From positions 1-64,000 of the forward strand of contig NZ_SIXF01000014.1 of the NCBI RefSeq assembly GCF_004310665.1: a stretch of 64,000 nt of DNA, in the 5' to 3' direction. Source of the DNA: Pedobacter kyonggii. GTDB taxonomy: Bacteria; Bacteroidota; Bacteroidia; Sphingobacteriales; Sphingobacteriaceae. The notes below the pieces were generated by a model that was given only the letters and a program-made list of their open reading frames with translations, was not told the DNA's origin and ran no database searches. This document shows, one piece after another, positions 9,533 through 18,582 of the stretch (positions are counted from its first letter, which is position 1; each line of letters starts with the position of its first letter). The position numbers were made by a program, and so were the translations under genes.

Positions 9533-10012
9533 TTACTTTTTTCCGGCGAAAGAGCGCAACATCCAGGTGTTTTTCTCTTTAAACTGCATAAAACGGTTAA
9601 CCATGTCGTTAGAACCATCATCTCCGGCCGCATCTGTAGCTTCTAAGAGTTCTCGTTCTAATTCGATCAATGCAGCCATATCATCTAAAATGGCATCAAC
9701 CATATCAAGATCTTTTAAACCAATGGTATCAATTTCTTTAATTTGAGATTCTTTTATATAATCGGCGAAACGGCTATGCGGTGCTTTACCTAAGGTTAAT
9801 ACACGCTCCGCTATCTCATCAATAGTTAATTGTGCATTGGTATATAATTCTTCAAACTTAACATGTAAAGTAAAAAAGTTCTGACCTTTAATATTCCAGT
9901 GGCAACCTCTTAATTTTTGATAATGAATATGATAATTGGCCAAATAATCGTTTAAAAGATCTACAACTGGTTTAACTTCTTTTTCGTTTAAGCTTATTTC
10001 TTTAGCGTCCAT
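9533..10012 (-). CDS. dps: Dps-family ferritin-like DNA-protecting protein
   Basis: This is a 159-residue four-helix Dps protein, the usual length for the family. Dps forms a 12-subunit cage that oxidizes Fe(II) with peroxide, stores the iron and shields DNA in stress and stationary phase. The ferroxidase signature is visible in LRGCHWNIKGQNFFTLH followed by KFEELY and TIDEIAERVLTLG, giving the inter-subunit His/His/Asp/Glu ligands. The C-terminal half (DDMAALIELERELLEA) provides the last helices. It is transcribed alone, with a TAAATTTG promoter box 44 bases upstream and a likely terminator downstream. No repressor site (PerR or OxyR type) could be recognised. Confidence 0.95.
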   Translation of the reverse strand: MDAKEISLNEKEVKPVVDLLNDYLANYHIHYQKLRGCHWNIKGQNFFTLHVKFEELYTNAQLTIDEIAERVLTLGKAPHSRFADYIKESQIKEIDTIGLKDLDMVDAILDDMAALIELERELLEATDAAGDDGSNDMVNRFMQFKEKNTWMLRSFAGKK

Positions 10013-10055
10013 TTTTTTTATTATTTATGATGTTTTTAATGTCTACGTAACAACC

Positions 10056-10063
10056 CAAATTTA
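10056..10063 (-). promoter_or_regulatory. -7 promoter box of dps
   Basis: TAAATTTG on the minus strand matches the Bacteroidota housekeeping -7 consensus TAnnTTTG and sits 44 bases before the ATG. I found no convincing -33 TTG at the right distance, so the call rests on the -7 box. Confidence 0.5.
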
Positions 10064-10295
10064 TAAAAGTTTTGCTCAATTTTGTCTTTTGAACAATACG
10101 TTATTTATTAGATCGTTTAATATTCAATATTACAGGGAACAACAATTTTACAAACATTTGTTAATGAATGATATATCGGTATCAAGATATTAAAGTCATC
10201 TTATTTTTACTTAAAAACGAATAACCGAACATAGACTGGTTAACAATATTATTCGTATAATTGCTCCCTTTGACTTAGAAATTTACATAAAATAA

Positions 10296-11819
10296 ATGCA
10301 TAAAATATATTTATCTGCCGTAGTGTTATTTGCCTTAAACATTGCAAATACCAAAGCCAACACAGCAAGAGACTCTATCGGTGTAGAAAATAATAAAGGC
10401 AAAAAACTGATCGTTCACCAAACTGTAGCAAAAGACACCTATTATTCAATAGGAAGAAGGTATAATGTTTCCCCTAAAGAGATTATGGCCTTTAATGACA
10501 ACAAATACCTTCAGGTTGGGGTAATCATTAAAGTACCAACAAACATTCCTTTTACCGCAACAGGATCAGCTAACAGCAAGCAAAATCAAAGCGCTTCTAC
10601 TGGCAATATAATAGAGCATACCATCAAGCCAAAAGAAAACTTAAACATGCTCGCCGAAAAATACGGCACAACCATTAATGAGATTAAAGCTTTAAACAAC
10701 CTTAGCAGCAATAATTTAAGCATCGGTCAGCTATTAAAAATCCCTGTTAAAAACGGAGAACAAACTGCAACAGCTACTCCGGTAACACCACCAGCGAAAA
10801 ATAATACAGAAACGCCTCAAGCCAATACATCATCTGCAGATCAAACCATGATTGAGCATACTGTTGCGCCTAAAGAGTTTTTAGGAAAAATTGCAGAGAA
10901 GTACGGCACTACTGTTGAAGAAGTAAAAAAAGCCAACAACCTTTCTGGGAATAGCTTGCGTATCGGCCAGAAGCTTAAAATTCCGGCAACTAAAAACATT
11001 GATGAGAACAAAGTAGTATCTGCCGCTGAAGAAAAACCAGTACAGGAGAACAAATCTACAGATGCTGCCGGAACACATACTGTTTTAAGGAACGAAACTA
11101 TTTTCACTATCGCCAAACAATACGGCATTACCGCTTACCAGATTAGAAAACTGAACGATTTGCCTGATAACGCCATTACTATTGGACAGGTTTTAAAAGT
11201 GCCTGGTGGTATTATTACAGATGTTCAGGTTCCGAAAGAAAAGCAGGCAGAAGCAAAAGTTAAAGAAACGCCAGCAGCAAAAGAAGAAAGTTTTATTCAT
11301 ACCGTAGCTACCGGAGAAAACATTTTTACCATTGCCAAAAAATATAATTTAACTGCTTACCAGATCAGAACAGCAAATAAACTGGAGGATAACGCGATAA
11401 AAGTTGATCAGAAGCTGATTATTCCTAAACCACCGCAACCTAAATCGGTAAATGATTTATCGAAAGAAGAACAGGAAAATGAGCCAGATAGTACTATGGT
11501 TAAAGATCCTAAACTTCGCCGCGATCCTAGTGTATATGGTTTAAGTCAGATCGAAGAAAAAGGAACTGCAGTTTGGATTGCAGACCATGATCTGGACGGA
11601 ACCAAAATGCTGGTTTTACACCGTACGGCACCTGTGGGCAGGGTAATTAAGATTACCAACCCAATGACCAACCGTACTACCTTTGCCAAAGTTGTTGGTA
11701 AATTTACGGAGAACGAATCCACAAAAGATGTTATAATTGTAATGACTAAAGCTGTAGCCGATTCATTGGGCGCTTTAGACAAACGTTTTTTCTGCAATTT
11801 AACATATAGTGCTCAATGA
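10296..11819 (+). CDS. Exported protein with five LysM repeats and a C-terminal beta-barrel-like domain
   Basis: This 507-residue protein has a short signal peptide and five LysM peptidoglycan-binding repeats (about residues 38-78, 105-150, 190-230, 262-305 and 338-380). Each has the pattern (H)TV...IAKKYG.T..EI...N.L....I..GQ.L.IP. Repeats are joined by Thr/Pro/Lys-rich linkers. The last 95 residues (YGLSQIEEKGTAVWIADHD onward, with GRVIKITNPMT and AKVVGKF) look like the double-psi beta-barrel of RlpA-type proteins, but the catalytic residues of lytic enzymes cannot be confirmed. It probably binds cell-wall peptidoglycan in the periplasm. Its stop overlaps the start of the uridine kinase gene by four bases (ATGA), so translation is probably coupled. 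Confidence 0.88.
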   Translation: MHKIYLSAVVLFALNIANTKANTARDSIGVENNKGKKLIVHQTVAKDTYYSIGRRYNVSPKEIMAFNDNKYLQVGVIIKVPTNIPFTATGSANSKQNQSASTGNIIEHTIKPKENLNMLAEKYGTTINEIKALNNLSSNNLSIGQLLKIPVKNGEQTATATPVTPPAKNNTETPQANTSSADQTMIEHTVAPKEFLGKIAEKYGTTVEEVKKANNLSGNSLRIGQKLKIPATKNIDENKVVSAAEEKPVQENKSTDAAGTHTVLRNETIFTIAKQYGITAYQIRKLNDLPDNAITIGQVLKVPGGIITDVQVPKEKQAEAKVKETPAAKEESFIHTVATGENIFTIAKKYNLTAYQIRTANKLEDNAIKVDQKLIIPKPPQPKSVNDLSKEEQENEPDSTMVKDPKLRRDPSVYGLSQIEEKGTAVWIADHDLDGTKMLVLHRTAPVGRVIKITNPMTNRTTFAKVVGKFTENESTKDVIIVMTKAVADSLGALDKRFFCNLTYSAQ

Positions 11820-12466
11820 GTTTGAACAAAAAGCCATTTATAATTGGTATTGCCGGTGGTAGCGGATCGGGTAAAACATTTTTCTTAAACTGCTTTCTCC
11901 ATCATTTTAAACAGGATGAAGTAACACTCGTATCGCAAGATGACTATTATATCCCAGCGGGCGAGATGACACAGGAAGAAAACAAGTTATACAACTTCGA
12001 CCTCCCTTCTACCATTGATAGCGAGCAGTTTTTAAGAGATATTAAGCAATTAATGAGCGGCGAGGTTGTTTATAAAAAAGAATACAACTTCAATAATCCA
12101 TTGGCCGTTGTCAAAATTTTGGAGATTAAATCGGCGCCTATCATTATTGTCGAGGGGCTTTTCATCCTTCATTTTAAAGAAATTGCCGCACTGTTGGATC
12201 ATACCATCTTTGTTGATGCAGATGAAGAGGTTGCTTTAGACCGCCGTATTAAACGCGATGGCTTGGAACGTGGTTACCCTGAAGATGATGTATTGTACAA
12301 ATGGCACAACCATGTAGTGCCAGCTTATAAAGAATACCTGCTGCCCTACCGCGAACAGTGCAACAAGGTAGTAATGAATAATACCAATGAGCCTGAAGAA
12401 ATTATCGGTATAACAGAAGATATCTCTAACGATTTAAGAAATAGCATTTTAGTAGATATACAATAA
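11816..12466 (+). CDS. udk: Uridine kinase
   Basis: This is a cytosolic P-loop kinase that phosphorylates uridine or cytidine in pyrimidine salvage. The 216-residue protein carries the Walker A motif GGSGSGKT at residues 14-21. It also has the QDDYYIP segment with the substrate-binding Asp, the FDLPSTID motif, IIIVEGLFIL (Walker B region), and the lid segment DRRIKRDGLERG. Length and motif order are normal for the family. It overlaps the LysM gene by four bases and is followed by a strong terminator, so the two form a short operon. The pairing of a cell-wall protein with a nucleoside kinase has no obvious functional logic. Confidence 0.93.
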   Translation: MSLNKKPFIIGIAGGSGSGKTFFLNCFLHHFKQDEVTLVSQDDYYIPAGEMTQEENKLYNFDLPSTIDSEQFLRDIKQLMSGEVVYKKEYNFNNPLAVVKILEIKSAPIIIVEGLFILHFKEIAALLDHTIFVDADEEVALDRRIKRDGLERGYPEDDVLYKWHNHVVPAYKEYLLPYREQCNKVVMNNTNEPEEIIGITEDISNDLRNSILVDIQ

Positions 12467-12471
12467 CCTTC

Positions 12472-12509
12472 AAAGAAGTCAAGCTTTTATAAAACTTGAC
12501 TTCTTTTTT
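12472..12509 (+). terminator. Intrinsic terminator after udk
   Basis: The arms AAGAAGTCAAG and CTTGACTTCTT flank an 11-base loop and run into a T tract, six bases after the udk stop. Confidence 0.92.
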
Positions 12510-12520
12510 GATAATACGTT

Positions 12521-12550
12521 TTGTCAGGCTGAGCGGAGTCGAAGCCCTGC
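12521..12550. repeat. REP-like dispersed repeat unit
   Basis: TTGTCAGGCTGAGCGGAGTC continuing GAAGCCCTGC is one unit of a family of short intergenic repeats, related to those at 22292, 31687, 29313 and 54340. It lies in the gap between udk and the CoA-transferase gene. Confidence 0.6.
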
Positions 12551-12586
12551 TTATCAAGGTTTACGCTGCACAAACCATATTTCGTA

Positions 12587-13246
12587 TTAATCCAATCTCA
12601 TTTCAGGAATCTCTCCTTCTACTACCAGTCTTCCAGCCGTAGATTGTTGTATAAATTCGATACTTACGCCTGGGGCACGCTCCAAAAGTTTAAAACCACC
12701 TTCAGTCAGAATATCCAAAACCGCCAATTCAGTTACAATTTTTTTGATGCATTTTACACCGGTTAAAGGCAAAGTGCATTTAGGCAGTAATTTACTTTCT
12801 CCAGCCTTGTTGATATGTTGCATCGCCACAATGATATTTTTGGCTGACGCTACTAAGTCCATAGCCCCTCCCATTCCCTTTACCATTTTACCTGGGATTT
12901 TCCAGTTGGCAATATCACCATTTTCTGATACCTCCATGGCTCCCAGAATAGTCAGGTCTACTTTTTGTGCACGGATCATCCCAAAACTCATGGCCGAATC
13001 AAAAATAGACGAGCCTGGCAAAGTGGTGATGGTCTGTTTCCCTGCGTTAATTAAATCGGCATCTTCCTCTCCTTCGAAAGGAAATGGCCCCATACCCAAT
13101 AAACCGTTTTCAGACTGTAACACTACATTAATTCCCTTTGGAATATAATTGGCGACTAAAGTAGGTATGCCAATACCAAGGTTAACATAGTATCCGTCTT
13201 TTATTTCTTTGGCAATACGCTGTGCGATTTCTTCTTTTGAAAACAT
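12587..13246 (-). CDS. scoB: 3-oxoacid CoA-transferase, subunit B
   Basis: This is the catalytic subunit of a family I (SCOT-type) CoA-transferase, which moves CoA from succinyl-CoA to acetoacetate or a related 3-oxoacid. The protein has 219 residues, the usual length. The active-site glutamate is in SENGLLGMGP (Glu46). GIGIPTLVANY near residue 25 and the glycine-rich GGAMDLV segment are also typical. Subunit A is encoded 64 bases upstream on the same strand, so the two are co-transcribed. Substrate preference (acetoacetate or 3-oxoadipate) cannot be settled from sequence; without aromatic-degradation genes nearby the ketone-body reaction is more likely. Confidence 0.93.
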   Translation of the reverse strand: MFSKEEIAQRIAKEIKDGYYVNLGIGIPTLVANYIPKGINVVLQSENGLLGMGPFPFEGEEDADLINAGKQTITTLPGSSIFDSAMSFGMIRAQKVDLTILGAMEVSENGDIANWKIPGKMVKGMGGAMDLVASAKNIIVAMQHINKAGESKLLPKCTLPLTGVKCIKKIVTELAVLDILTEGGFKLLERAPGVSIEFIQQSTAGRLVVEGEIPEMRLD

Positions 13247-13310
13247 ATTTTTTTAATGATTGATTGAAAGAATTTCGAATGAGTGAATGAACCACCAATG
13301 AGCTAATGAA

Positions 13311-14012
13311 TTATTGAACCTTCCTCAACGTTCGTTGCTCGATTCTTTTCTCATAATCTTTCCCTTGAAAAATCCGATGAACATAAATACCAGGCGTATG
13401 GATATAATCTGGATCTAATTCACCGGCCTCTACCAATTCTTCTACCTCGGCAATAGTTACTTTACCTGCCATAGCCATTATAGGATTAAAATTACGACTG
13501 GTAGACCTGAATATTAAATTTCCAGCGGTATCACCTTTCCAAGCTTTAACAATAGCGAAATCAGCATCAAAGGCATATTCCATTAAATAATCTTTGCCAT
13601 CAAAATTGCGCACTTCTTTGCCTTCTGCCACTTCTGTTCCTACACCTGCAGGTGTAAAAATTGCGGGCATACCGTATCCGGCAGCCAGACAACGCGTAGC
13701 CAAAGTGCCCTGTGGAATAAGGTCTACTTCGAGTTCGCCACTCAGCAATTGCCTTTCAAATTCGGCATTTTCACCTACATACGAAGAAATCATTTTTTTT
13801 ACCTGGCGTTGTTTCAGCATTAAACCAATACCAAAATCATCAACACCAGCATTATTAGAAATACAGGTTAAATTTTTCACCTGTTTGTTTACCAAAGCAT
13901 TTATGCAATTTTCTGGAATACCGCAAAGCCCGAAACCACCAAGCATGAGGGTAGCACCATCTGATATATCTTTGATAGCGTCTTCAGCTCCAGATACCAC
14001 TTTATTTATCAT
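13311..14012 (-). CDS. scoA: 3-oxoacid CoA-transferase, subunit A
   Basis: This is the non-catalytic partner of the CoA-transferase, 233 residues long. The family glycine motif [13 protein letters not shown] is at about residues 26-38, followed by [16 protein letters not shown]. The motif [19 protein letters not shown] and the segment [16 protein letters not shown] also match the alpha subunit. It comes first in the two-gene operon; its ATG is at 14012. The upstream 130 bases are shared with the promoter of the divergently transcribed small gene at 14143. Confidence 0.93.
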   Translation of the reverse strand: MINKVVSGAEDAIKDISDGATLMLGGFGLCGIPENCINALVNKQVKNLTCISNNAGVDDFGIGLMLKQRQVKKMISSYVGENAEFERQLLSGELEVDLIPQGTLATRCLAAGYGMPAIFTPAGVGTEVAEGKEVRNFDGKDYLMEYAFDADFAIVKAWKGDTAGNLIFRSTSRNFNPIMAMAGKVTIAEVEELVEAGELDPDYIHTPGIYVHRIFQGKDYEKRIEQRTLRKVQ

Positions 14013-14104
14013 CTTATGAATTTTTTGGTTAGTTCGCTAAATTACAAATTGCCTTCAAAAATGTAGCATTTATAATTTATAAATCTTCCTGGAATATTAA
14101 TTAA

Positions 14105-14135
14105 TTGGAATTAATCTAAATAACCATTACCTTTG
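14105..14135 (+). promoter_or_regulatory. Housekeeping promoter of the small Cys-rich gene
   Basis: TTG at 14105-14107 and TACCTTTG at 14128-14135 are separated by 20 bases, matching the Bacteroidota TTTG-N19-TAnnTTTG pattern. The ATG begins only seven bases after the box, so the message is probably leaderless or nearly so. Confidence 0.7.
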
Positions 14136-14142
14136 TGCTGCA

Positions 14143-14307
14143 ATGATTTACGAGAGAGAAGAAAGTTTATTCATATTACCCACCGATCCTGAATTTCAAA
14201 AAGGCATGGGTTTTATTTTCAGCTGTACGGCTGAGCACAAAAAGTGTTGCGAGAAATTTAAAAAAGGCAAACGCTGTAAAAAATGCCCTGGCAATAAAAA
14301 GAAATAG
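14143..14307 (+). CDS. Small cysteine- and lysine-rich protein (54 aa)
   Basis: A 54-codon frame begins at ATG 14143 and ends at TAG 14305-14307. The protein starts MIYEREESLFILPTDPEF, then has GMGFIFSCTAEHKKCC and ends in a basic tail KRCKKCPGNKKK. The five cysteines (28, 35, 36, 45, 48) include a CC pair and a CxxC, which suggests metal or Fe-S binding, or a disulfide-rich fold. No signal peptide is present. A good promoter lies immediately upstream. It ends two bases before the end of the convergent sugar dehydrogenase gene. I do not recognise the family and assign no function. Confidence 0.7.
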   Translation: MIYEREESLFILPTDPEFQKGMGFIFSCTAEHKKCCEKFKKGKRCKKCPGNKKK

Positions 14308-14309
14308 GT

Positions 14310-15398
14310 CTACTTTCCTATTTCTATAATTTTATCATCACTTCCGTTACTCGTACAGATATAAATTTTCCCTTCTGGCGATTGGCAAACAGCCCTTATC
14401 CTACCATAAGTGTTTACATAAAAATCTTTCGTTCCAGTAATTTTTGTTTGAGCATCGTCTAATTTAAGCTGCATCAATTTAGTTCCTTTTAATACAGCCA
14501 GCAGCAACGAGTTTTTAAACTGCGGAATATAATCTGAATTGTAATAAGCTAAACCACTAGGCGCAATGGTTGGTGTCCAATTGATTAATGGCTCTACTAC
14601 ATTATTCGAACTGCAAAACGATTGTTCTCCACTTTCATTACAAAAACCTTTAATATTTGGCCATCCGTAGTTTCTTCCCTTTTCGACGATATTAATCTCA
14701 TCATCAGAATCAGGTCCATGCTCAGAAGAAAACATTTTGCTACCAACCTGGGTCAATCCTTGTGCATTTCGATGTCCTAAAGACCAAACCGGATTATTTG
14801 GATAAGGATTATCACCAGGGACAGAGCCATCTAAATTTATCCTTAAAATTTTCCCTGCTAAAGAATTAACATTTTGAGGAGTGCCAGTATCAGCAGCATC
14901 GCCAGTACTGATAAATAGTTTACCGCCACTGATCAGCAAACGCGAACCATTATGGATTGAAGCAGCGGGAATCTGATCCAATAAAACCTGCGGACTCGTT
15001 AAATTTCCTCCGCCGTAAGTATAACGTACAACTTTAGCTTTATAGGTGCTACCATAGCCATAAATTACATAAACATAAGGGTTACTGGAAAAATCGGGAT
15101 GTAGCGTCATGCCAAGTAAGCCGCCCTCTCCATTAGTGCGTACTTCAGTTATGGTAAGTAAAGGCGTTACTTGCCCGTTGGTAGGATTTAAACGACTAAT
15201 TTTACCTGCTTTTTCGGTAAACCAGATGAAATTATCAGGTCCATAAACCATTTCCCAGGGGAGGCTCAATCCGGATACAACTACTTTTGATTTTAATTCT
15301 ACATCAGGTAAAGTACCTGGATTGTTGTTATCATCACCATTCTTTTTGCAATTTGTAACGAATAGCATTACAAATAAGCAAAGTAGTATTGCCCTCAT
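14310..15398 (-). CDS. PQQ-dependent glucose/sorbosone dehydrogenase-like lipoprotein
   Basis: This 362-residue protein has a lipoprotein signal (MRAILLCLFVMLFVTNC; Cys17) and a six-bladed propeller of the GSDH family. SGLSLPWEMVYGPDNFIWFTEKAGKI is the typical first blade, and GEGGLLGMTLHPDF and GHRNAQGLTQVGSKMFSSEHGP carry the conserved His and the HGP motif seen in PQQ-binding members. It should oxidize aldose sugars in the periplasm, passing electrons to the respiratory chain. A pqq synthesis cluster is not visible here, so the cofactor would have to come from elsewhere. It is monocistronic. Confidence 0.9.
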   Translation of the reverse strand: MRAILLCLFVMLFVTNCKKNGDDNNNPGTLPDVELKSKVVVSGLSLPWEMVYGPDNFIWFTEKAGKISRLNPTNGQVTPLLTITEVRTNGEGGLLGMTLHPDFSSNPYVYVIYGYGSTYKAKVVRYTYGGGNLTSPQVLLDQIPAASIHNGSRLLISGGKLFISTGDAADTGTPQNVNSLAGKILRINLDGSVPGDNPYPNNPVWSLGHRNAQGLTQVGSKMFSSEHGPDSDDEINIVEKGRNYGWPNIKGFCNESGEQSFCSSNNVVEPLINWTPTIAPSGLAYYNSDYIPQFKNSLLLAVLKGTKLMQLKLDDAQTKITGTKDFYVNTYGRIRAVCQSPEGKIYICTSNGSDDKIIEIGK

Positions 15399-15464
15399 AA
15401 CCGTAACATTTTAGAAATAACAACGTTAGAGTTATAAAGTTTTGCTTTTATTGGGAGGAGACAT

Positions 15465-15568
15465 CATTTCGAGCATAGTGCAACGAAGCCGAGAACCACG
15501 AAGTGCTCTGCGCAGCAAAATCTTTATATAACTAGCTTTTAGAGTGCTGTCAGATGTTACCATCTGAC
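15465..15568. repeat. REP-like repeat and hairpin between mutS2 and the sugar dehydrogenase gene
   Basis: A repeat unit (CATTTCGAGCATAGTGCAAC onward, including GAACCACGAAGTGCTC) is followed by the perfect hairpin GTCAGATG-TTAC-CATCTGAC at 15549-15568. The unit GAACCACG(A/G)AGTGCTC recurs in inverse orientation near 54475. The hairpin lies just after the mutS2 stop but lacks a T run. Confidence 0.55.
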
Positions 15569-15575
15569 ACCACGA

Positions 15576-17954
15576 TTAATTCAAATACACGTAAGTAATT
15601 CCATCCCCGCCCCTATCAGCATGTTCATCTTCCATCCTATTTACCTGACTATATTTACGCAGGTATTCTCTGATCATTTTTCGCAAAATACCGTCACCTT
15701 TACCGTGGATCAGTTTAATGGACGGAAAACCAAGCATAATGGCCTTATCTAAATATTTCTCTACTTCGAACAAGGCATCTTCAGTGCGCTTTCCACGCAG
15801 ATCCAGTTCTGCCCTAAAGCCAGATACGGCATCATTCATCCGCCCTGCAAAAGAATTTGCACTGCTTTGGATTACTTTTTTAGCTTCACGGTTACTCACC
15901 TTTTGAACGCGGTTCTTTTTAACAGTCGATCGTAAATCGCCAATAGCCAAAATCAGTTCATTGCGGTTAATTTCTAAAACCTGGCCAATGGTTTCACTAT
16001 CCGTAAATTTCACTAAATCACCTATTTCAATCTCACCTCCTACAACAATTGGAGCAGGTTTTGGACGCTCTTTTGGCACAGTATTTTTCACTAATTCCCG
16101 TTGTAAATTCTGGCGGAGTTCTTTAGTTATTTCCTTATCGGCTTGCTTTTCTTTAATTTCGGCAATGGTGTTTTCAACCAGTTTATTGGCATTTTTAATA
16201 ATATTCTGCGCCTCTTGTTTCGCCTCTTTAATCAGTACCTTTCTATTCTCCTCTAAAAAGCTTTTCAACTTTTCATTTTCGGCAACCAGGTTTTTAGCTT
16301 TATTCTGCTGATTGGCTAAACTTACTTTGGCATCGTAAACATTTTTCTTTTCGCGCTCCAGATCAACAAGCATGGTATCTACGCGGTTCTGGTTAGATCC
16401 TGTTTTTTCTTTAGCCAGCTGGATTACCTCTTTTGGCAAACCAATATTCTGAGCGATTTCGAATGCATAAGAACTACCGGGTTTACCCATCTCTAAAATA
16501 TAGAGCGGTTTCATTTTGGCATTATCGAAAAGCATAGATGCATTTTCCAAACCAGGTGTATTACCTGCAAAAAGTTTTAAATTAGAATAGTGGGTAGTAA
16601 TAACCCCCCTAACCTTTTTATTGTTCAACACCTCTAAAACAGCTTCAGCCATTGGTCCCCCAAACTGTGGATCGGTTCCGGTACCAAACTCATCAATCAG
16701 CACCATCGTTTTTGGCGAAGCATGCTCTACAAAATAGCGCATCTTCTTCAGGTGTGCACTGTAAGTACTTAAATCACTTTCTATCGATTGATCATCGCCG
16801 ATATCGGCAAAAATATTTTCAAAAATACCTACTTCACTATTCGCATCAACCGGAATTAACAAACCTGTTTGAAGCATAATCTGCAAAAGGCCAACTGTTT
16901 TCATACAAACCGATTTACCACCTGCATTTGGCCCTGATACCAATACCACCCGGGTTTCGGCATCTATATGGATATTTAAAGGCGTAACCGTTTTCTTTTC
17001 GGCGGCAAATGAGATCGATAACAAAGGGTGCCTTGCATTAATCAGCTTGGTTTTAGGCTCTTTTAACAAACCTGGCATTTCAGCTTCAATATCCATCGCA
17101 AATAAAGCCTTTGCACGAACAAAATCCAGTTTGGTAAGGAAACCATGATAAGAAAGCAATAATGGCGAGTATGGTCGCAAATCGTCAGTTAAGGCAATTA
17201 AAATCTTAATAATTTCCCGGCGTTTGTCAAATTCTAAATCGCGCAACTTATTATTTAAGGTAAATACTTCTTCAGGTTCAATATAAACGGTCTGTCCTGT
17301 AGCCGATTCATCGTGTACAAAGCCTTTGAGTTTACGCTTGTTTTCAGCCAAAACCGGAATACACATTCTACCATCACGAATGGTTAAACTCCCATCAGCA
17401 ACCCAGTTATTGGCAATGGCCTGCTTGTAAATCGAATCCATGCGCTTACGCACATCTTGTTCCGCTTTCGAAATGGCAGAGGTAATTTCCTGCAATTCTT
17501 TTGATGCATTGGGTTTGATCTTTCCTTTGGCATCTATAACGGTTTCTATCTTACGAAGGATCGTTTTTTCGATCGGCAGATGCTCAAATAAGGCTTCCAA
17601 TGTAGGGTATACTTCTGCGCGTTCTTCGAAAAAACGGAGTACGGAGAAAACAGTATGCAATGAAGTATATACCTGAAACCACTCATCTTCTAAAAGATAA
17701 GTACCTTCAACCCTGATTTTTTCAACCAGCGACTTAATATCAAAAAAGGTATTAATCTGTAGTGGTTCCTGATTTTGCAGGATACTCTTAAACTCGTTTG
17801 TTTGACGTAAAAACTTATCGATCTGATCAAAACGGTTCATCACCTGCATCTTTTCCACCAATGCTTGACCCATCGGGCTCAAACAATGTTTGCTAATCAG
17901 TTGCCTGATCTCAACAAAACCTAAACGTTCTAAACAGTTTTCGGGATATAACAT
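15576..17954 (-). CDS. mutS2: MutS2 endonuclease / ribosome-rescue ATPase
   Basis: This is a MutS2 protein of 792 residues, the usual length. MutS2 binds branched DNA and suppresses recombination, and in some bacteria splits collided ribosomes. I start at ATG 17954 (MLYPENCLERLGF), one base after the upstream stop. The core and lever helices occupy about 1-300. The ABC ATPase follows, with Walker A GPNAGGKS, the DDQSIESDLSTYSAHL signature and VLIDEFGTGTDP as Walker B. A coiled coil spans about 515-625. The last 80 residues form a Smr nuclease domain (ELDLRGKRTEDA...IKLIHGKGDGILR). All ATPase motifs look intact. It follows the DUF4296 lipoprotein gene and is probably co-transcribed with it. 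Confidence 0.96.
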   Translation of the reverse strand: MLYPENCLERLGFVEIRQLISKHCLSPMGQALVEKMQVMNRFDQIDKFLRQTNEFKSILQNQEPLQINTFFDIKSLVEKIRVEGTYLLEDEWFQVYTSLHTVFSVLRFFEERAEVYPTLEALFEHLPIEKTILRKIETVIDAKGKIKPNASKELQEITSAISKAEQDVRKRMDSIYKQAIANNWVADGSLTIRDGRMCIPVLAENKRKLKGFVHDESATGQTVYIEPEEVFTLNNKLRDLEFDKRREIIKILIALTDDLRPYSPLLLSYHGFLTKLDFVRAKALFAMDIEAEMPGLLKEPKTKLINARHPLLSISFAAEKKTVTPLNIHIDAETRVVLVSGPNAGGKSVCMKTVGLLQIMLQTGLLIPVDANSEVGIFENIFADIGDDQSIESDLSTYSAHLKKMRYFVEHASPKTMVLIDEFGTGTDPQFGGPMAEAVLEVLNNKKVRGVITTHYSNLKLFAGNTPGLENASMLFDNAKMKPLYILEMGKPGSSYAFEIAQNIGLPKEVIQLAKEKTGSNQNRVDTMLVDLEREKKNVYDAKVSLANQQNKAKNLVAENEKLKSFLEENRKVLIKEAKQEAQNIIKNANKLVENTIAEIKEKQADKEITKELRQNLQRELVKNTVPKERPKPAPIVVGGEIEIGDLVKFTDSETIGQVLEINRNELILAIGDLRSTVKKNRVQKVSNREAKKVIQSSANSFAGRMNDAVSGFRAELDLRGKRTEDALFEVEKYLDKAIMLGFPSIKLIHGKGDGILRKMIREYLRKYSQVNRMEDEHADRGGDGITYVYLN

Positions 17955-17955
17955 A

Positions 17956-18513
17956 TTATTGTGCAATAGCTGGACTTGGAGTTACTTCCGATACACCAGC
18001 TTTTTTTATATTAATTAATGAATCGGCCTGTTTTTTCTTCTTTGCAATTGCAGCAACTGCTTTAACCTTCGATAAAGAATCTGGTTTCATTTTTTTTCTG
18101 ATCGCAAGAGAATCGGCCTTAAATTTCTTTGCTATCACTAAAGAATCGGCTTTAAATGCTTTTTTCTTGATTATCAAATCAGCTAACGCCGTTCCCTTTT
18201 TTTGCTTGGCTAACAATTTTTGTATGTTTTTATACACCGCCTCTAATTCCTTAGGGTTGGTATTATACCAAATTAAACTCCTGTTGTATTCGGCAGAATC
18301 TGTACCAAATTTTTTGTAGATCCCTTTATAATAAGCAGCTGCCACCTTCTTCGCTGAATCTACTATGTAAATGCTTGAAAGGTAGCCATCAACAATGTGC
18401 ATATCGTATAAAATCTTTTCCATTTTATCAGGCTTAATAATGCCATCAGGTATGCCAGGTTTACAACCAAACCATAATATAGCTGTCATTAAAACCCATA
18501 TTAATCTTTTCAT
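17956..18513 (-). CDS. DUF4296-family lipoprotein
   Basis: I use ATG 18513, which gives a clean lipoprotein signal (MKRLIWVLMTAILWFGC; Cys17); the longer frame adds 19 residues that do not look like signal sequence. Residues 18-105 match the DUF4296 pattern (IIKPDKMEKILYDMHIVDGYL and FGTDSAEYNRSLIWY). The C-terminal 80 residues are Lys/Ala/Ser-rich with the repeating unit KKFKADSLAIRKK, probably an extended or helical charged tail. The family is common in Bacteroidota and its function is unknown. It is divergent from yggS with 69 bases between starts. Confidence 0.85.
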   Translation of the reverse strand: MKRLIWVLMTAILWFGCKPGIPDGIIKPDKMEKILYDMHIVDGYLSSIYIVDSAKKVAAAYYKGIYKKFGTDSAEYNRSLIWYNTNPKELEAVYKNIQKLLAKQKKGTALADLIIKKKAFKADSLVIAKKFKADSLAIRKKMKPDSLSKVKAVAAIAKKKKQADSLINIKKAGVSEVTPSPAIAQ

Positions 18514-18582
18514 GCTTAATTTAAATATTATTTTTTGCCCAAATTGCGGCAAGGTTATTAATTTTACCAAAAATAGTTATAA

